NCBI GenBank assembly: GCA_002346535.1
Contig: DDZZ01000006.1
Location: 45,840-109,839 of the forward strand
Length of the DNA stretch: 64,000 bases
Origin: Opitutales bacterium UBA2995
GTDB taxonomy: Bacteria > Verrucomicrobiota > Verrucomicrobiia > Opitutales > UBA2995
Reading direction: 5' to 3'
How positions within the stretch are numbered: position 1 is the first letter of the stretch; every line of letters starts with the position of its first letter. Below the pieces are notes generated by a model that was given only the letters and a program-made list of their open reading frames with translations, was not told the DNA's origin and searched no databases. The translations under genes were made by a program, and so were the position numbers. This document shows positions 35,960-46,355 of this stretch, in pieces.

Positions 35960-36469
35960 ATGAGCCTGTCCGACAAGGAAATTGCATACGATTCTAAGGT
36001 TGAAGGAGGAGTAATTACCAGTCGATTGGATTCAGTTATCAACTGGGTGCGATCGAACTCGGTTTGGCCCATGCCGATGGGCTTAGCCTGTTGTGGTATC
36101 GAACTCATGGCTGTAGGCGCTTCCCGCTTCGATATCAGTCGTTTTGGAGCAGAAGTCATGCGGTTCTCCCCCCGGCAATCCGACTGTATGATCGTTGCCG
36201 GAACGGTGACTTACAAAATGGCCTCGGCGGTACGGCGTATTTACGATCAAATGGCAGAACCCAAATGGGTAATTGCCATGGGTGCCTGCGCTTCAACCGG
36301 CGGAATGTATCGCTCCTACGCAACGATGCAGGGCGTCGACCGAATACTTCCTGTTGATGTTTACGTGAGTGGTTGTCCGCCTCGTCCTGAAGCTTTGTTG
36401 GATGCCCTGATTAAATTACAAAAGAAAATCGGAGCTGAACGATCCGCGAAGCAGCTGTTATCCGCCTAA
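35960..36469 (+). CDS. nuoB: NADH-quinone oxidoreductase subunit B (cluster 2)
   Basis: The product has 169 residues with the N2 cluster ligands [22 protein letters not shown] and [12 protein letters not shown]. It is compact, without the C-terminal extension of the cluster-1 copy, and clearly divergent from it. It is the first gene of the second operon, in the place where nuoA would normally precede it. No obvious Shine-Dalgarno sequence precedes the ATG. Confidence 0.95.
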   Translation: MSLSDKEIAYDSKVEGGVITSRLDSVINWVRSNSVWPMPMGLACCGIELMAVGASRFDISRFGAEVMRFSPRQSDCMIVAGTVTYKMASAVRRIYDQMAEPKWVIAMGACASTGGMYRSYATMQGVDRILPVDVYVSGCPPRPEALLDALIKLQKKIGAERSAKQLLSA

Positions 36470-36566
36470 CTACTCAAAGTTTCAAACGTCTTAAAAAGAG
36501 CAGATATTATAAAGATTAAGAAGAGAAACGTACTCAGAATTTTTGATACCTTTTAGTAATTTCCTA

Positions 36567-37181
36567 ATGGACGACGATTATCTGTCCAATCTCTTAAAAA
36601 CTTACGATTACCTGACTCGACGCGAAAGCGCTGACCATCCGGCGGTCAATTGTCCCATCGAACACTGGATAGAATTGGCAACACAGCTTCGTTATCACCA
36701 AGGGTTTGATTTGTTAGTGGATGCAACCTGCATCGATTGGCATCATGAGATGCCACGGTTTACCGCTATATATCACCTGTTGTCCTCAAGCACAATTCAA
36801 TACCTGCGCATCGCGGTTCATATACCCGATGACGAGAATCCAAGAATTCCATCTGTTTCCGGCATCTGGGCTGCTGCCAATTGGCATGAGCGTGAGGCAT
36901 TCGATATGTTTGGAGTGACTTTTGAGAACCATCCGGATTTGCGGAGAATCCTTATGTGGGAAAAATATCTATGGCATCCACTTCGCAAAGAATTTCCGTT
37001 GGCTGGTCATGACACAGAGTTGCCGGATGAAGAGGTAAGTGAGGAAACCGAGACGCCTGTGATTCCGGCTCCTATGGCAGGAGGACCATTTGTTTCAGAC
37101 CAGCAGGCACCTAATATGAGCAAGAATGAGCCGCGAGGAGCGGATCAGGCGTGGAGTGAAGAGGAAGAAAAGAGATCCTAA
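36567..37181 (+). CDS. nuoC: NADH-quinone oxidoreductase subunit C (cluster 2)
   Basis: The product has 204 residues from ATG 36567 (MDDDYLSNLLKTYDYL); an in-frame TTG at 36543 is less likely. It has the family signature WHEREAFDMFGVTFENHPDL and ILMWEKYLWHPLRKEF. The C-terminal 45 residues are acidic and proline-rich and are not found in the other copy. It lies about 100 bases after nuoB and 12 before nuoD. Confidence 0.94.
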   Translation: MDDDYLSNLLKTYDYLTRRESADHPAVNCPIEHWIELATQLRYHQGFDLLVDATCIDWHHEMPRFTAIYHLLSSSTIQYLRIAVHIPDDENPRIPSVSGIWAAANWHEREAFDMFGVTFENHPDLRRILMWEKYLWHPLRKEFPLAGHDTELPDEEVSEETETPVIPAPMAGGPFVSDQQAPNMSKNEPRGADQAWSEEEEKRS

Positions 37182-37193
37182 TAATGTGAGTGT

Positions 37194-38429
37194 ATGGCTA
37201 CTAAAGAAATAACTATTGCGGACGCGCTTTCAAGGACCTCGGACTTCGAGCAGGAGTTGGATACAGAGAATCTGACTCTCAATATGGGGCCTTCTCACCC
37301 TAGTACCCATGGCGTCTTGCGGTTGAAGTTAGAGATGGATGGCGAGGTGGTCAAAAAATGTGACCCAGACCTTGGCTACCTGCACCGCGGTGATGAGAAA
37401 ATCGCAGAAAACATGACCTACAATCAGTTCGTTCCTTACACCGACCGATTGGATTACCTCGCACCACTGGCCAATAACGTTGCATACGCGATCGCGGTCG
37501 AAAAGCTGGCTCATCTCGAAGTGCCACCGCGTTGCCAGGCAATTCGAGTTCTAGTATCCGAGTTAGCCCGCATCTCAGCTCACATGCTTGGCCTGGGAGC
37601 TTATGCTATGGACACGGGAGCATTGACGGTTTTCATGGTCACTTTTACCGAACGGGAGAAACTCTACACGCTATTTGAAAGACTCACGGGAGCAAGGCTG
37701 ACAACAAGCTTTACTCGCATTGGCGGTGTGGCTCGCGATCTTCCTGAAGATTGGTTATCCGAAGTGTCCGACTTTGTGGAGCAGATCATACCTGTTATGG
37801 ATGAAGTGGATTCGCTGCTAACCCGAAACCGAATCTTTGTCGATCGAACTAAAGACGTGGGTGCCATTTCGAAAGAAGACGCCCTTAGCTACGGATTAAC
37901 GGGACCCAATCTACGCGGATCGGGTGTGTCCCTGGACTTACGTAAAGATCGCCCTTATTCTGGGTATGAAAATTATGACTTTGACGTTCCGGTGGGGACA
38001 GTCGGTGACAGTTATGACCGCTATCTGGTGCGTATGGAGGAGATCCGGCAAAGCGCGCGCATTGTTGAACAGGTTGTGGAAACCATCCCGAACGGACCAT
38101 TCTATGCGGAGGACGCCAAAAAGATTTTCCCTCCATCCAAGGATAAAGTCATGTCCAGCATGGAGGAGCTGATCCAAAATTTCATGATTACAACTCAAGG
38201 GCCGCAAATGCCGCCTGGTGAAGTTTATTTTGAGGCGGAAAATCCGAAAGGTGCCCTTGGATTTTTCATCCATTCCAAGGGAGGTGGAGTTCCTTACCGG
38301 TTGAAAATCCGAGGTCCGTCTTTCTGCAATTTGAGCATTTTACCTAAAGTCTGCATCGGTGCCATGTTGTCCGACGTGGTGGCTATCCTCGGTAGCCTGG
38401 ACTTTGTGATGGGGGAATGTGATCGATGA
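37194..38429 (+). CDS. nuoD: NADH-quinone oxidoreductase subunit D (cluster 2)
   Basis: The product has 411 residues. The quinone-site region MGPSHPSTHGVLRLKLEMDG, then DLGYLHRGDEKIAENMTYNQ and RLDYLAPLANNVAYAIAVE, and the C-terminal GSLDFVMGECDR are all intact. It overlaps nuoE by 4 bases (ATGA). It differs throughout from the cluster-1 NuoD, so the clusters are old paralogues or of separate origin, not a recent duplication. Confidence 0.95.
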   Translation: MATKEITIADALSRTSDFEQELDTENLTLNMGPSHPSTHGVLRLKLEMDGEVVKKCDPDLGYLHRGDEKIAENMTYNQFVPYTDRLDYLAPLANNVAYAIAVEKLAHLEVPPRCQAIRVLVSELARISAHMLGLGAYAMDTGALTVFMVTFTEREKLYTLFERLTGARLTTSFTRIGGVARDLPEDWLSEVSDFVEQIIPVMDEVDSLLTRNRIFVDRTKDVGAISKEDALSYGLTGPNLRGSGVSLDLRKDRPYSGYENYDFDVPVGTVGDSYDRYLVRMEEIRQSARIVEQVVETIPNGPFYAEDAKKIFPPSKDKVMSSMEELIQNFMITTQGPQMPPGEVYFEAENPKGALGFFIHSKGGGVPYRLKIRGPSFCNLSILPKVCIGAMLSDVVAILGSLDFVMGECDR

Positions 38430-38929
38430 ATTTATCGGCCAAAACTCTCGAAAAAATCGACACGGTTATTCCCAAATATCCCCAAAAGCGCAGTGCGGTC
38501 ATGACCCTGCTTCACTACATTCAGGCAGAAGCAGGTTATATTTCCAGTGAGGCAGTGGAATGGGTGGCTGAGAAGCTCGAGGTACAGCCCGTCAATGTTT
38601 TGGAGATGGTCACTTTTTTCCCATACTATCGTCAGGAGAAACTCGGGAAAGTGCATGTGCGTGTGTGCCGCACACTTTCCTGCGCCTTAATGGGTGCCTA
38701 TAAATTGGGAGATGATCTGGCCAAAAAGCTCGATTGTAAGATGGGGTATACCAAAGATGACGGATCAGTAACTCTCGAATATGCGGAATGTCTTGCGGCT
38801 TGCGGAACCGGACCGGTGGTCCTGGTCGATGAAGACCTCTACGAGAATTTAAACAGAACCGGTTCGGTTCAGCCTATGGTTGAAGAAATTAACCGGCGGA
38901 TAGGTTTGGAGGTGCCCGTAGTAGAGTAA
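38426..38929 (+). CDS. nuoE: NADH-quinone oxidoreductase subunit E
   Basis: The product has 167 residues, the thioredoxin-like [2Fe-2S] subunit of the NADH-oxidising module. The four ligands are in CRTLSC (Cx4C) and CLAAC (Cx3C); the N-terminal helical part KYPQKRSAVMTLLHYIQAEAG is typical. It is the only nuoE in the window and is translationally coupled to nuoD. Confidence 0.95.
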   Translation: MNLSAKTLEKIDTVIPKYPQKRSAVMTLLHYIQAEAGYISSEAVEWVAEKLEVQPVNVLEMVTFFPYYRQEKLGKVHVRVCRTLSCALMGAYKLGDDLAKKLDCKMGYTKDDGSVTLEYAECLAACGTGPVVLVDEDLYENLNRTGSVQPMVEEINRRIGLEVPVVE

Positions 38930-38938
38930 ATCTGAGTT

Positions 38939-40276
38939 ATGGCGGCCGTAGAAAACAGGCTTTTGCTCAAGCATGCGGATGAGGATTACTATTCTCCGGG
39001 CATCGATAGCTATTTAGAATATGGTGGCTACGAAACTTTCAAAAAAGCCCTCACTCTCAAGCCGGAGTTTATAAGAGAGGAAGTCAAAGAGTCTAATCTG
39101 CGTGGTCGTGGTGGAGCTGGATTTTCTTGCGGGGTCAAATGGAGCTTAGTGGATCGTAAAAGTACCAAGCCGATTTACCTCATCTGTAATTGTGATGAAT
39201 CGGAGCCGGGTACTTTTAAGGATCGCCAACTCGTGCACAAGGATCCGCATCAGCTGATCGAAGGGATGATCATATCGGCCTTTGCCAACGACGTTGAGCA
39301 GGCCTTCATCTACATCCGGGAAGAGATGCCGCTTGGGGCCAAGATTTTGGAAAAGGCCATCGGGGAGGCCCGGGAAAAGAATTTTGTTGGAGAGAATATT
39401 CTGGGTTCAGGATATTCCTGTGACATTATCGTTCACCGTGGCGCCGGGGCATACATTTGCGGTGAGGAAACAGGATTGATTGAATCACTTGAAGGCAAGC
39501 GCCCATACCCGCGAATCAAGCCGCCCTTCTTTCCTGCAGTCCTTGGGCTCTATAATTGTCCGACTATTGTAAACAATGTGGAAACGCTTTGCAATGTCGT
39601 GCACATCGTTAAAATGGGTGCGGATGAATACGCTAAAATCGGTCGTCCTGGAAATACGGGTACACGCATTTGGTGTGTTAGCGGCATGGTTCAGAAGCCC
39701 GGTTACTACGAAATTGAACCGATGAGCATGCGGGAACTGCTTTACGATCTTTGTGGAGGACCGCTTCCCGGCCGGACGTTTAAGGGCTGTGTCCCTGGCG
39801 GGGGATCGATGAAGATCCTGCGAGCCGATGAGAGTTACCGCACCAAACGTGGGAGAGAATTTACTTTCGATGAAATTCTGGTGGATTTCGATGGTATTCA
39901 GGCTGCCGGTTCTATGTCGGGATCCTCGGGCATGATGATTCTCGATGACAGCGTAGACATCACCGAGGCGCTGGCGAACATTACGGCCTTTTATGCGCAT
40001 GAGAGTTGTGGGCAGTGCACTCCCTGCAGGGAAGGTTCTCTCTGGGCGAAAAAGATTACCGCACGCATGTGCACTGGCGGTGCCCGTGAAGAAGATGTGG
40101 ATTTGCTTTATGACATGACCGGAAATATCGGCGGGCGCACGGTTTGTCCGATGGGTTACTCGACCACCTGGCCGGTGCAGAGTTACATCGACAAATTTCG
40201 GCATGAAGTCGAAGCGAATGCTACTGCTAACACCTGTGGCATGAAATCTTTTGATGAGAGGCTGATTGAGAAATGA
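38939..40276 (+). CDS. nuoF: NADH-quinone oxidoreductase subunit F
   Basis: The product has 445 residues and binds FMN, NADH and one [4Fe-4S] cluster. Visible motifs are GRGGAGFSCGVKW (NADH/FMN loop), CNCDESEPGTFKDR, YICGEETGLIESLEG, and the cluster ligands ESCGQCTPCREG with the distant Cys in RTVCPMG. Its presence shows that the cluster-2 complex is a genuine NADH dehydrogenase. The last codons overlap nuoG (ATGA). Confidence 0.96.
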   Translation: MAAVENRLLLKHADEDYYSPGIDSYLEYGGYETFKKALTLKPEFIREEVKESNLRGRGGAGFSCGVKWSLVDRKSTKPIYLICNCDESEPGTFKDRQLVHKDPHQLIEGMIISAFANDVEQAFIYIREEMPLGAKILEKAIGEAREKNFVGENILGSGYSCDIIVHRGAGAYICGEETGLIESLEGKRPYPRIKPPFFPAVLGLYNCPTIVNNVETLCNVVHIVKMGADEYAKIGRPGNTGTRIWCVSGMVQKPGYYEIEPMSMRELLYDLCGGPLPGRTFKGCVPGGGSMKILRADESYRTKRGREFTFDEILVDFDGIQAAGSMSGSSGMMILDDSVDITEALANITAFYAHESCGQCTPCREGSLWAKKITARMCTGGAREEDVDLLYDMTGNIGGRTVCPMGYSTTWPVQSYIDKFRHEVEANATANTCGMKSFDERLIEK

Positions 40277-41961
40277 GCCAAGGGCAAAAAGAAGACGGCC
40301 TTATCAGCGTTTTTGTCGACGACGTCGAGGTGCGTTGTAAGCCGGGAACGAACCTGGTCGACCTCGTGGCCAGTGTCGGCGGCGAGATTCCTCATTACTG
40401 TTACCACCCTAAGCTCAGTGTTTCCGGGAATTGCCGGATGTGCCTGATCGAACTGGGAATGCCAGGCACAGATCGGGCAATCGGTGAACCAATGTTGAAT
40501 ATCGATGGTAGTCCGAAGATCATGTATTTCCCGAACCCGGCCATAGCCTGTGGCACCAGGGCCTCAGATGGGATGCATGTGCGGACCAAAACGGACATGG
40601 TAAAACGTGCGCGGGAGGGGGTCATGGAATTTCTACTTATCAACCACCCCCTGGATTGTCCGATATGCGACCAGGCAGGGGAGTGTCGGTTGCAAGAGTT
40701 TTCAACAGAATATGGTAAAGGCTATAGCCGTTTTGTTGAGCAGAAAGTAGTTAAACCCAAACGCACGGTTTTGGGTCCCCGGGTTATGTTGGATGATGAG
40801 CGGTGTGTGTTATGCTCACGTTGTATTCGCTTTTGCCAGGAAGTAGCCGATGACGATGTTTTGGGATTTGTGGATCGTGGCAGTTATTCGACCTTGACTT
40901 GTTACCCAGGCAAAAAATTGGAAAACAACTATTCACTGAACACCGTGGATATTTGTCCGGTCGGCGCACTCACGAGTCGGGACTTCCGATTCAAGATGCG
41001 GGTCTGGTTTTTGAAAGAAAGCCCTAGCATTTGCACTGAAAGTAGTGTCGGTGTGAATACACTGGTTGCCAGCAGAGAAGGAAAGATTTATCGAATCACG
41101 CCGCGTCGTAATGATGCGGTGAATGACACCTGGATGGCTGACAGTGGCCGAGTGCTTTATAAGGAAGTTGCAGATGAAAACAGGCTTACCGAATTTTCAG
41201 TTGATGTTGTGCATGCGAAGATTCACCAGTGCCTGAAAAGCGAAAAAGCCGCCTTTGTTGGTTCGGGTGGAAGTAGTCTGGAGGAATTGTATTTATTCAA
41301 CCGTCTTAGCCGGGCTATCCGCAGTGTTGGAAATTATGTGGTGGCTCACTATCAGGAAGGAGATGGGCTCTTAATCTCGAATGATGCCAAGCCCAATACG
41401 AGGGGAGCACTGAGTGTTGGGTTTATTGAAACTCTTCCGGAAAACCAGCTTACTGAACTATCCAACCGAATTGACGCTGGTGAAATCGATACTGTGGTTG
41501 TTTATAATGAGGACCTGCTCGCAGCAGGAATTAGTGAAGAACAATTAGAGAAGGTCGAATTAGTTTATTTTGGTGCTCATGCCAATGCGACTTCGGCAGC
41601 AGCTTCAGTGGTTGTTCCCACGTTGACGGTTTTCGAGAAGGACGGAACATTTATCAACCAGCAATTTCGCTTGCAGAAGTTTCTCGGAGCGGTTCCCGGA
41701 CCCAGCGGAGTTGTGGATGACCTTGTAACTCTTTCGCAACTACTGAACCACCTTGAACCGGATATTGGAAAACTGGGAACTGTGGCGGCTGTTTGGGACG
41801 CTTTGGCGGAAGAAATCAGCCTATTTACTAGCATCTCTTTTTCGTCGCTTTCTACCGAGGGCGTTGTCCTCGATGGATCCGCCTTTGAGCATTTGCCCTT
41901 CTGTGAAGGTAAATCCCTCCATTACGAACCCAAAGCTGAAACCGTGGAGGCAGATGCCTAA
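40273..41961 (+). CDS. nuoG: NADH-quinone oxidoreductase subunit G, short form
   Basis: The product has 562 residues. It carries N-terminal [2Fe-2S] ligands (HYCYHPKLSVSGNCRMC), the His/Cys cluster region (NHPLDCPICDQAGECRLQEF) and two-cluster ferredoxin-like cysteines (CVLCSRCIRFCQEV, DICPVGAL). The molybdopterin-oxidoreductase-like C-terminal domain is much shorter than in enterobacterial NuoG, and the stretch CTESSVGVNTLVASREG lacks the extra cysteines that bind cluster N7 in some species. Short NuoG forms are known in several phyla, so function is expected to be intact. Confidence 0.93.
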   Translation: MSQGQKEDGLISVFVDDVEVRCKPGTNLVDLVASVGGEIPHYCYHPKLSVSGNCRMCLIELGMPGTDRAIGEPMLNIDGSPKIMYFPNPAIACGTRASDGMHVRTKTDMVKRAREGVMEFLLINHPLDCPICDQAGECRLQEFSTEYGKGYSRFVEQKVVKPKRTVLGPRVMLDDERCVLCSRCIRFCQEVADDDVLGFVDRGSYSTLTCYPGKKLENNYSLNTVDICPVGALTSRDFRFKMRVWFLKESPSICTESSVGVNTLVASREGKIYRITPRRNDAVNDTWMADSGRVLYKEVADENRLTEFSVDVVHAKIHQCLKSEKAAFVGSGGSSLEELYLFNRLSRAIRSVGNYVVAHYQEGDGLLISNDAKPNTRGALSVGFIETLPENQLTELSNRIDAGEIDTVVVYNEDLLAAGISEEQLEKVELVYFGAHANATSAAASVVVPTLTVFEKDGTFINQQFRLQKFLGAVPGPSGVVDDLVTLSQLLNHLEPDIGKLGTVAAVWDALAEEISLFTSISFSSLSTEGVVLDGSAFEHLPFCEGKSLHYEPKAETVEADA

Positions 41962-43071
41962 ATGACAATGGAGGTGACTGACATTGTGTGGGTAATTGTA
42001 AAAGCGGCGATGGTGGCCATTGCCCTTTTGTCCTTCAGTAATTTGGCTGTCCTTGCTGAGAGAAAAGTGTCAAGCTGGATTCAGGGAAGGGTGGGTCCTA
42101 ATCGAACTACACTTCCCCTCCTTGGAGCCATCCCCATTCTTGGCACAGGGCTCACGCGAATGGGATTGTTTCAACCCGTGGCGGACGGGCTCAAGCTCCT
42201 CCTAAAAGAGGACCCTGTCCCTGACCACGTAAACAAATTCTATTTCTTCTTGGCGCCGGTCGCCTCGATGATTCCGGCGATTACTATTGTCGTGGTTCTA
42301 CCTTTTGGGCAAATCATTGCCGATGGAGTTGCTTCTCCATTAGTCTTGGCCGACTTGGATATCGGCATTCTGTTTATCTTCGCTGTTTCGTCTCTGGGTG
42401 TCTACGGTATGATCCTGGCCGGTTGGGCTTCCAACAGTAAGTATCCCTTCCTCGGTGGCATCCGTTCATCGGCCCAAATGATTTCCTACGAACTTTCCAT
42501 GGGGCTCTCTATTTTGCCTGTATTTATGTGGGCTAACGCACCGGGAGCGGAAACCGGCCTGAATTTATTTTCTTTGGTGCAACACCAGCAATTGGTATGG
42601 GGAGTCATTTTTATGCCGTTTTCGGCCTTGTTATTCCTAATATCCATTTTTGCAGAAACCAATCGCTTGCCGTTTGACATGCCGGAGTCGGAATCGGAGT
42701 TGGTTGCCGGATTTAATACGGAATACGGCAGCTTCAAGTTTGGGCTCTTTTTCGCGGCTGAGTACGCACATATAATTGTTGGATCGGGAGTGTTTACTGT
42801 GCTCTTCTTGGGTGGCTGGCATCCGCTACCCGTTTACTCTTCAGCAATCAGCCTTCCGGAAGGGTCAGTTGGCACCTTGCTATCAATTGGCATTTTCCTA
42901 GTTAAGACCTTTTTAGTCGTATTTTTCTTTATGTGGATCCGCTGGACCTTACCTCGGTTTCGTTACGACCAGATCATGAAACTGGGCTGGACAATGATGT
43001 TGCCATTGGCGTTGGTTAATCTCGTTTTGTATGCAATCATTTTGGCCTTAATGACCCCGGTAACCCATTGA
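41962..43071 (+). CDS. nuoH: NADH-quinone oxidoreductase subunit H (cluster 2)
   Basis: The product has 369 residues and eight helices. The quinone-channel loops are AERKVSSWIQGRVGPNRT, PVADGLKLLLKEDPVPD and AETNRLPFDMPESESELVAGFN. The ATG directly follows the nuoG stop. The shorter central and C-terminal regions are the normal form of the family, compared with the 407-residue cluster-1 subunit. Confidence 0.95.
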   Translation: MTMEVTDIVWVIVKAAMVAIALLSFSNLAVLAERKVSSWIQGRVGPNRTTLPLLGAIPILGTGLTRMGLFQPVADGLKLLLKEDPVPDHVNKFYFFLAPVASMIPAITIVVVLPFGQIIADGVASPLVLADLDIGILFIFAVSSLGVYGMILAGWASNSKYPFLGGIRSSAQMISYELSMGLSILPVFMWANAPGAETGLNLFSLVQHQQLVWGVIFMPFSALLFLISIFAETNRLPFDMPESESELVAGFNTEYGSFKFGLFFAAEYAHIIVGSGVFTVLFLGGWHPLPVYSSAISLPEGSVGTLLSIGIFLVKTFLVVFFFMWIRWTLPRFRYDQIMKLGWTMMLPLALVNLVLYAIILALMTPVTH

Positions 43072-43076
43072 GTTAA

Positions 43077-43616
43077 ATGGCAATCAAACAAATAAAACGC
43101 AAACCCCTCACTTTTGCGGAGAAGACTTACCTCCCGCAGATTGCGTCCGGCCTCAAGATTACGCTCAAAAATATTTTTAAGCCTGCCATTACTTTGCAGT
43201 ATCCGGATGAGCGCCCCCAAATACCTGAGGGTTATCGGGGAGTCCCGACTTTGGTCAAAGATCCCAATGGACGGGAAAAGTGCGTCTCCTGCCAGCTCTG
43301 TGAGTTCGTTTGTCCTTCCAAGGCTATTCGCATTACGCCGGGTGAACTCGATAACGAGGATGTAAATGCACATGTTGAGAAGAGTCCCGAGGAATTTGAA
43401 ATCAACATGCTGCGTTGTATTTATTGCGGCTATTGTGAGGAGGTTTGCCCGGAGGAAGCTATCTGGCTGCAACAAGAATTTTCAGTTTCCGGATACACCC
43501 GGGAAGATCTCATTTACCAAAAAGATAAACTCTATGAGCTCGGTGGAACGCTGCCTGATGACCATTGCAAATGGGATAAGAAAAGGGCGGCCGAAGAAGA
43601 CGGAAACACGCATTAA
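43077..43616 (+). CDS. nuoI: NADH-quinone oxidoreductase subunit I (cluster 2)
   Basis: The product has 179 residues with two [4Fe-4S] motifs, CVSCQLCEFVCP and CIYCGYCEEVCP. It is of standard length and lacks the Ala/Glu/Lys tail of the cluster-1 copy. It is placed 5 bases after nuoH. Confidence 0.95.
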   Translation: MAIKQIKRKPLTFAEKTYLPQIASGLKITLKNIFKPAITLQYPDERPQIPEGYRGVPTLVKDPNGREKCVSCQLCEFVCPSKAIRITPGELDNEDVNAHVEKSPEEFEINMLRCIYCGYCEEVCPEEAIWLQQEFSVSGYTREDLIYQKDKLYELGGTLPDDHCKWDKKRAAEEDGNTH

Positions 43617-43644
43617 ACATTTCAGTCTTTCCTGACTATTCCCA

Positions 43645-44166
43645 ATGGTTGATTTTTTATTTTACCTATTTGCTTTGATAACCGTTCTAGGAGCCGGTGC
43701 AGTTGTTCTCAGCCGGAATCCGGTGAATGCGGCCATGCTCCTCATTGTCTCCTTTATGGGAACAGCGTCATTGTTTGTTACGCTTGGAGCTTATTTTTTG
43801 GCGGCAGTGCAGGTGGCTGTTTACGCTGGTGCCGTTATCGTTTTATTTTTATTTATCATTATGCTACTCAATGTGGACGCAGCTGAGCAGTTCCGGCCCG
43901 ATTATGTGACTTTTGCTGGGGGCTTGATTGCCGCGGCGTTGATGATTCTTGGGACTCTGAAGCTGTTTGAGCGAGGGGAGAACTTTACACTACTCACCCT
44001 GCAGGAACTGGATCCGGTCGGAGTGTCAACGCAGTCGTTTGGAATGGAATTGTTTACGACTTACATGCTTCCCTTTCAGGTGGCAGGAATTCTTCTGTTG
44101 ATCGCGATGCTAGGTGTAGTTTTTATCAGTAAGCGCGATAAGGAAACTCGAAAGGATGCTGCATGA
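43645..44166 (+). CDS. nuoJ: NADH-quinone oxidoreductase subunit J (cluster 2)
   Basis: The product has 173 residues and five helices. The signature [20 protein letters not shown] and the helix [20 protein letters not shown] are present. It overlaps nuoK by 4 bases. Confidence 0.94.
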   Translation: MVDFLFYLFALITVLGAGAVVLSRNPVNAAMLLIVSFMGTASLFVTLGAYFLAAVQVAVYAGAVIVLFLFIIMLLNVDAAEQFRPDYVTFAGGLIAAALMILGTLKLFERGENFTLLTLQELDPVGVSTQSFGMELFTTYMLPFQVAGILLLIAMLGVVFISKRDKETRKDAA

Positions 44167-44468
44167 CAATAGGCCTCAACGAGTTCCTGGTGGTCAGCGG
44201 GTTGTTGTTTACCATCGGTTTTGTTGGTCTGCTAATTCGGCGAAATACTCTGGTTCTGTTTATGTGCCTGGAAATCATGCTCAACGGTGTCAATGTTGCA
44301 TTGGTCGCATTTTCCCAGTTTAACGGCACCATGGATGGTAACTTGTTGGTCTTCTTTATTATTACGGTCGCAGCCGCCGAAGTTGCTGTGGGTCTTGCAA
44401 TTTTAGTCGCCCTTTTCCGAAAGCGGCAGACAGTCTACGTTCAGGAACTGAATGCCTTGAAGAATTAG
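44163..44468 (+). CDS. nuoK: NADH-quinone oxidoreductase subunit K (cluster 2)
   Basis: The product has 101 residues and three helices, with the buried glutamates in [15 protein letters not shown] and [14 protein letters not shown]. It is coupled to nuoJ by an ATGA overlap and lies 9 bases before nuoL. Confidence 0.95.
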   Translation: MTIGLNEFLVVSGLLFTIGFVGLLIRRNTLVLFMCLEIMLNGVNVALVAFSQFNGTMDGNLLVFFIITVAAAEVAVGLAILVALFRKRQTVYVQELNALKN

Positions 44469-44477
44469 GCCACCGAG

Positions 44478-46355
44478 ATGAACGCCGCATTTCTTTATCA
44501 ACTTCTGTTTTTGCTGCCGCTTTTGACTGCCGCGGTGATTGCTTGTTTTCTGCGCACCAAACATAACCTTGCGGCCAACTTTTCGGTGTTATCGGGATTG
44601 ATATTTTCGGCGATTGCCTTATTCCTGATTTACGTGCGGCCAGAAGGTGATTGGTCGGTGACTTGGCTCACTTTGGGAGGAAGCTTCGAACTTAAATTTG
44701 GAGTTTTATTCAATGACCTTTCGGCATTAATGCTGCTGGTACTTATAATCGTAGGATTTTTGGTGCAGGTATTCAGTCTTGGATACATGAAGGATGATTT
44801 AGGTAAGGCACGTTTCTTCGCCGGTTTGTCGATATTCATGTTTGCCATGCTGGGAATCGTATTGGCCGATAATCTGGTGATGATCTTTATCTTTTGGGAA
44901 TTGGTGGGATTCAGTTCTTACGTGTTGATCAACCATTACTTTGACAAACCTTCCGCGGTTTCGGCCTCTAAAAAGGCCTTTATCGTAAACCGTATTGGGG
45001 ATTTCGGATTTCTTTTGGGCATCCTTTTTGTCTATTGGCAATTTGGTACTTTTGATCTGGTTGAGTTGGAGGAACGTGCGAGATTATCTCCAGGTTATCT
45101 TTCGACCGGAATGGCATTGCTCCTTTTTTGCGGTGTGATCGGAAAATCAGCCCAAATGCCGTTGCACGTTTGGTTGCCCGATGCGATGGAAGGTCCCACA
45201 CCGATTTCGGCCTTGATCCATGCTGCTACCATGGTTGCGGCCGGTATTTATTTCTCAGCCCGAGTTTACTTTCTAATGTTGCCCGGTATGGAGGTGATTA
45301 TGTGGGTCGGGACCATCACGGCGGTCTTCGCCGCTGTGGTAGCTTTTGGGCAAAACGACATTAAAAAAATACTGGCATTTTCCACCTTGTCCCAGCTCGG
45401 TTATATGGTAGCCGCTTTGGGGTTAGGTGCAGCTTCAAGCCTTCAGAGACATGGTGAACACGCGGTGATTTCAACCGGTGCAGCTGTAGCAATGTACCAC
45501 CTCACGACACATGCATTTTTTAAAGCCCTTTTGTTTCTTGGGTCGGGTTCGGTAATTCACGCATGTCATCACGAACAAGATATTTATAAAATGGGCGGGT
45601 TGTATGGAGAAATGAAAATCACATCCATCACTTTCGGTATCGGAGTGTTGGCCATAGGCGGATTCCCTTTCTTGGCAGGATTCTTCAGCAAAGATAGCAT
45701 TTTGCATCTCGCCCATGAGAGTGACTTTAATTTGGTCTCATACCTCCTTTTTGGAACTACAGCATTGACGGGTCTTTATATGGGTCGGCTGTTTGTAGTT
45801 ACTTTTTTTGGAAAACCTCGTAGTGCTCATGCCGAGCGTGCCAAGGAAAATGGGCCCGCCATTGTACTGCCTTTGGTGATTCTCGGAATCTTGTCAGTGA
45901 TTGGTGGATACGAATGGTTTTTCGGGCACACTTTCGAGGCAGTTATTGGGGCGATTCCCAATGCGGAGGGACCCTTCAAGATGCTCATGATTATTACAGG
46001 GCTGCTCTTCTCAGTCGGCGGTCTGATTGTTGGATGGTTGGTTTGGAATCCGAGTAAGGATTCTGATACTTTGGAAAACGTTGCTCCCGGTCTGTTCAAG
46101 GCCCTTGTAGCCAAATTGTATTTCGATAGTATTTATGACTGGTATGTTAAGAAGGTTCAGGATCGCGGTGCTCTGATTTTAGGATTCTTGGACCAGCTTT
46201 TTATTACCGGCCTTATGGTTCGAGGTACAGCTGAGATTATTGGCCTGATGGGTATCGTTTCCAGGTCATTGCACGGGGGTAACATTGGTGGTTATGTTTA
46301 TTGGTTCGCCATTGGAGTCGTGGTCCTGGGAGCCATCGCATTTGGAGTATTATGA
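44478..46355 (+). CDS. nuoL: NADH-quinone oxidoreductase subunit L (cluster 2)
   Basis: The product has 625 residues. Motifs are FWELVGFSSYVLINHYF, IGKSAQMPLHVWLPDAMEG and TPISALIHAATMVAAGIYF. The segment after LYFDSIYD is of the usual length (81 residues to the end), so the lateral helix fits a normal three-antiporter membrane arm. It is followed not by nuoM directly but by a 234-base insert that contains a small overlapping frame. Confidence 0.95.
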   Translation: MNAAFLYQLLFLLPLLTAAVIACFLRTKHNLAANFSVLSGLIFSAIALFLIYVRPEGDWSVTWLTLGGSFELKFGVLFNDLSALMLLVLIIVGFLVQVFSLGYMKDDLGKARFFAGLSIFMFAMLGIVLADNLVMIFIFWELVGFSSYVLINHYFDKPSAVSASKKAFIVNRIGDFGFLLGILFVYWQFGTFDLVELEERARLSPGYLSTGMALLLFCGVIGKSAQMPLHVWLPDAMEGPTPISALIHAATMVAAGIYFSARVYFLMLPGMEVIMWVGTITAVFAAVVAFGQNDIKKILAFSTLSQLGYMVAALGLGAASSLQRHGEHAVISTGAAVAMYHLTTHAFFKALLFLGSGSVIHACHHEQDIYKMGGLYGEMKITSITFGIGVLAIGGFPFLAGFFSKDSILHLAHESDFNLVSYLLFGTTALTGLYMGRLFVVTFFGKPRSAHAERAKENGPAIVLPLVILGILSVIGGYEWFFGHTFEAVIGAIPNAEGPFKMLMIITGLLFSVGGLIVGWLVWNPSKDSDTLENVAPGLFKALVAKLYFDSIYDWYVKKVQDRGALILGFLDQLFITGLMVRGTAEIIGLMGIVSRSLHGGNIGGYVYWFAIGVVVLGAIAFGVL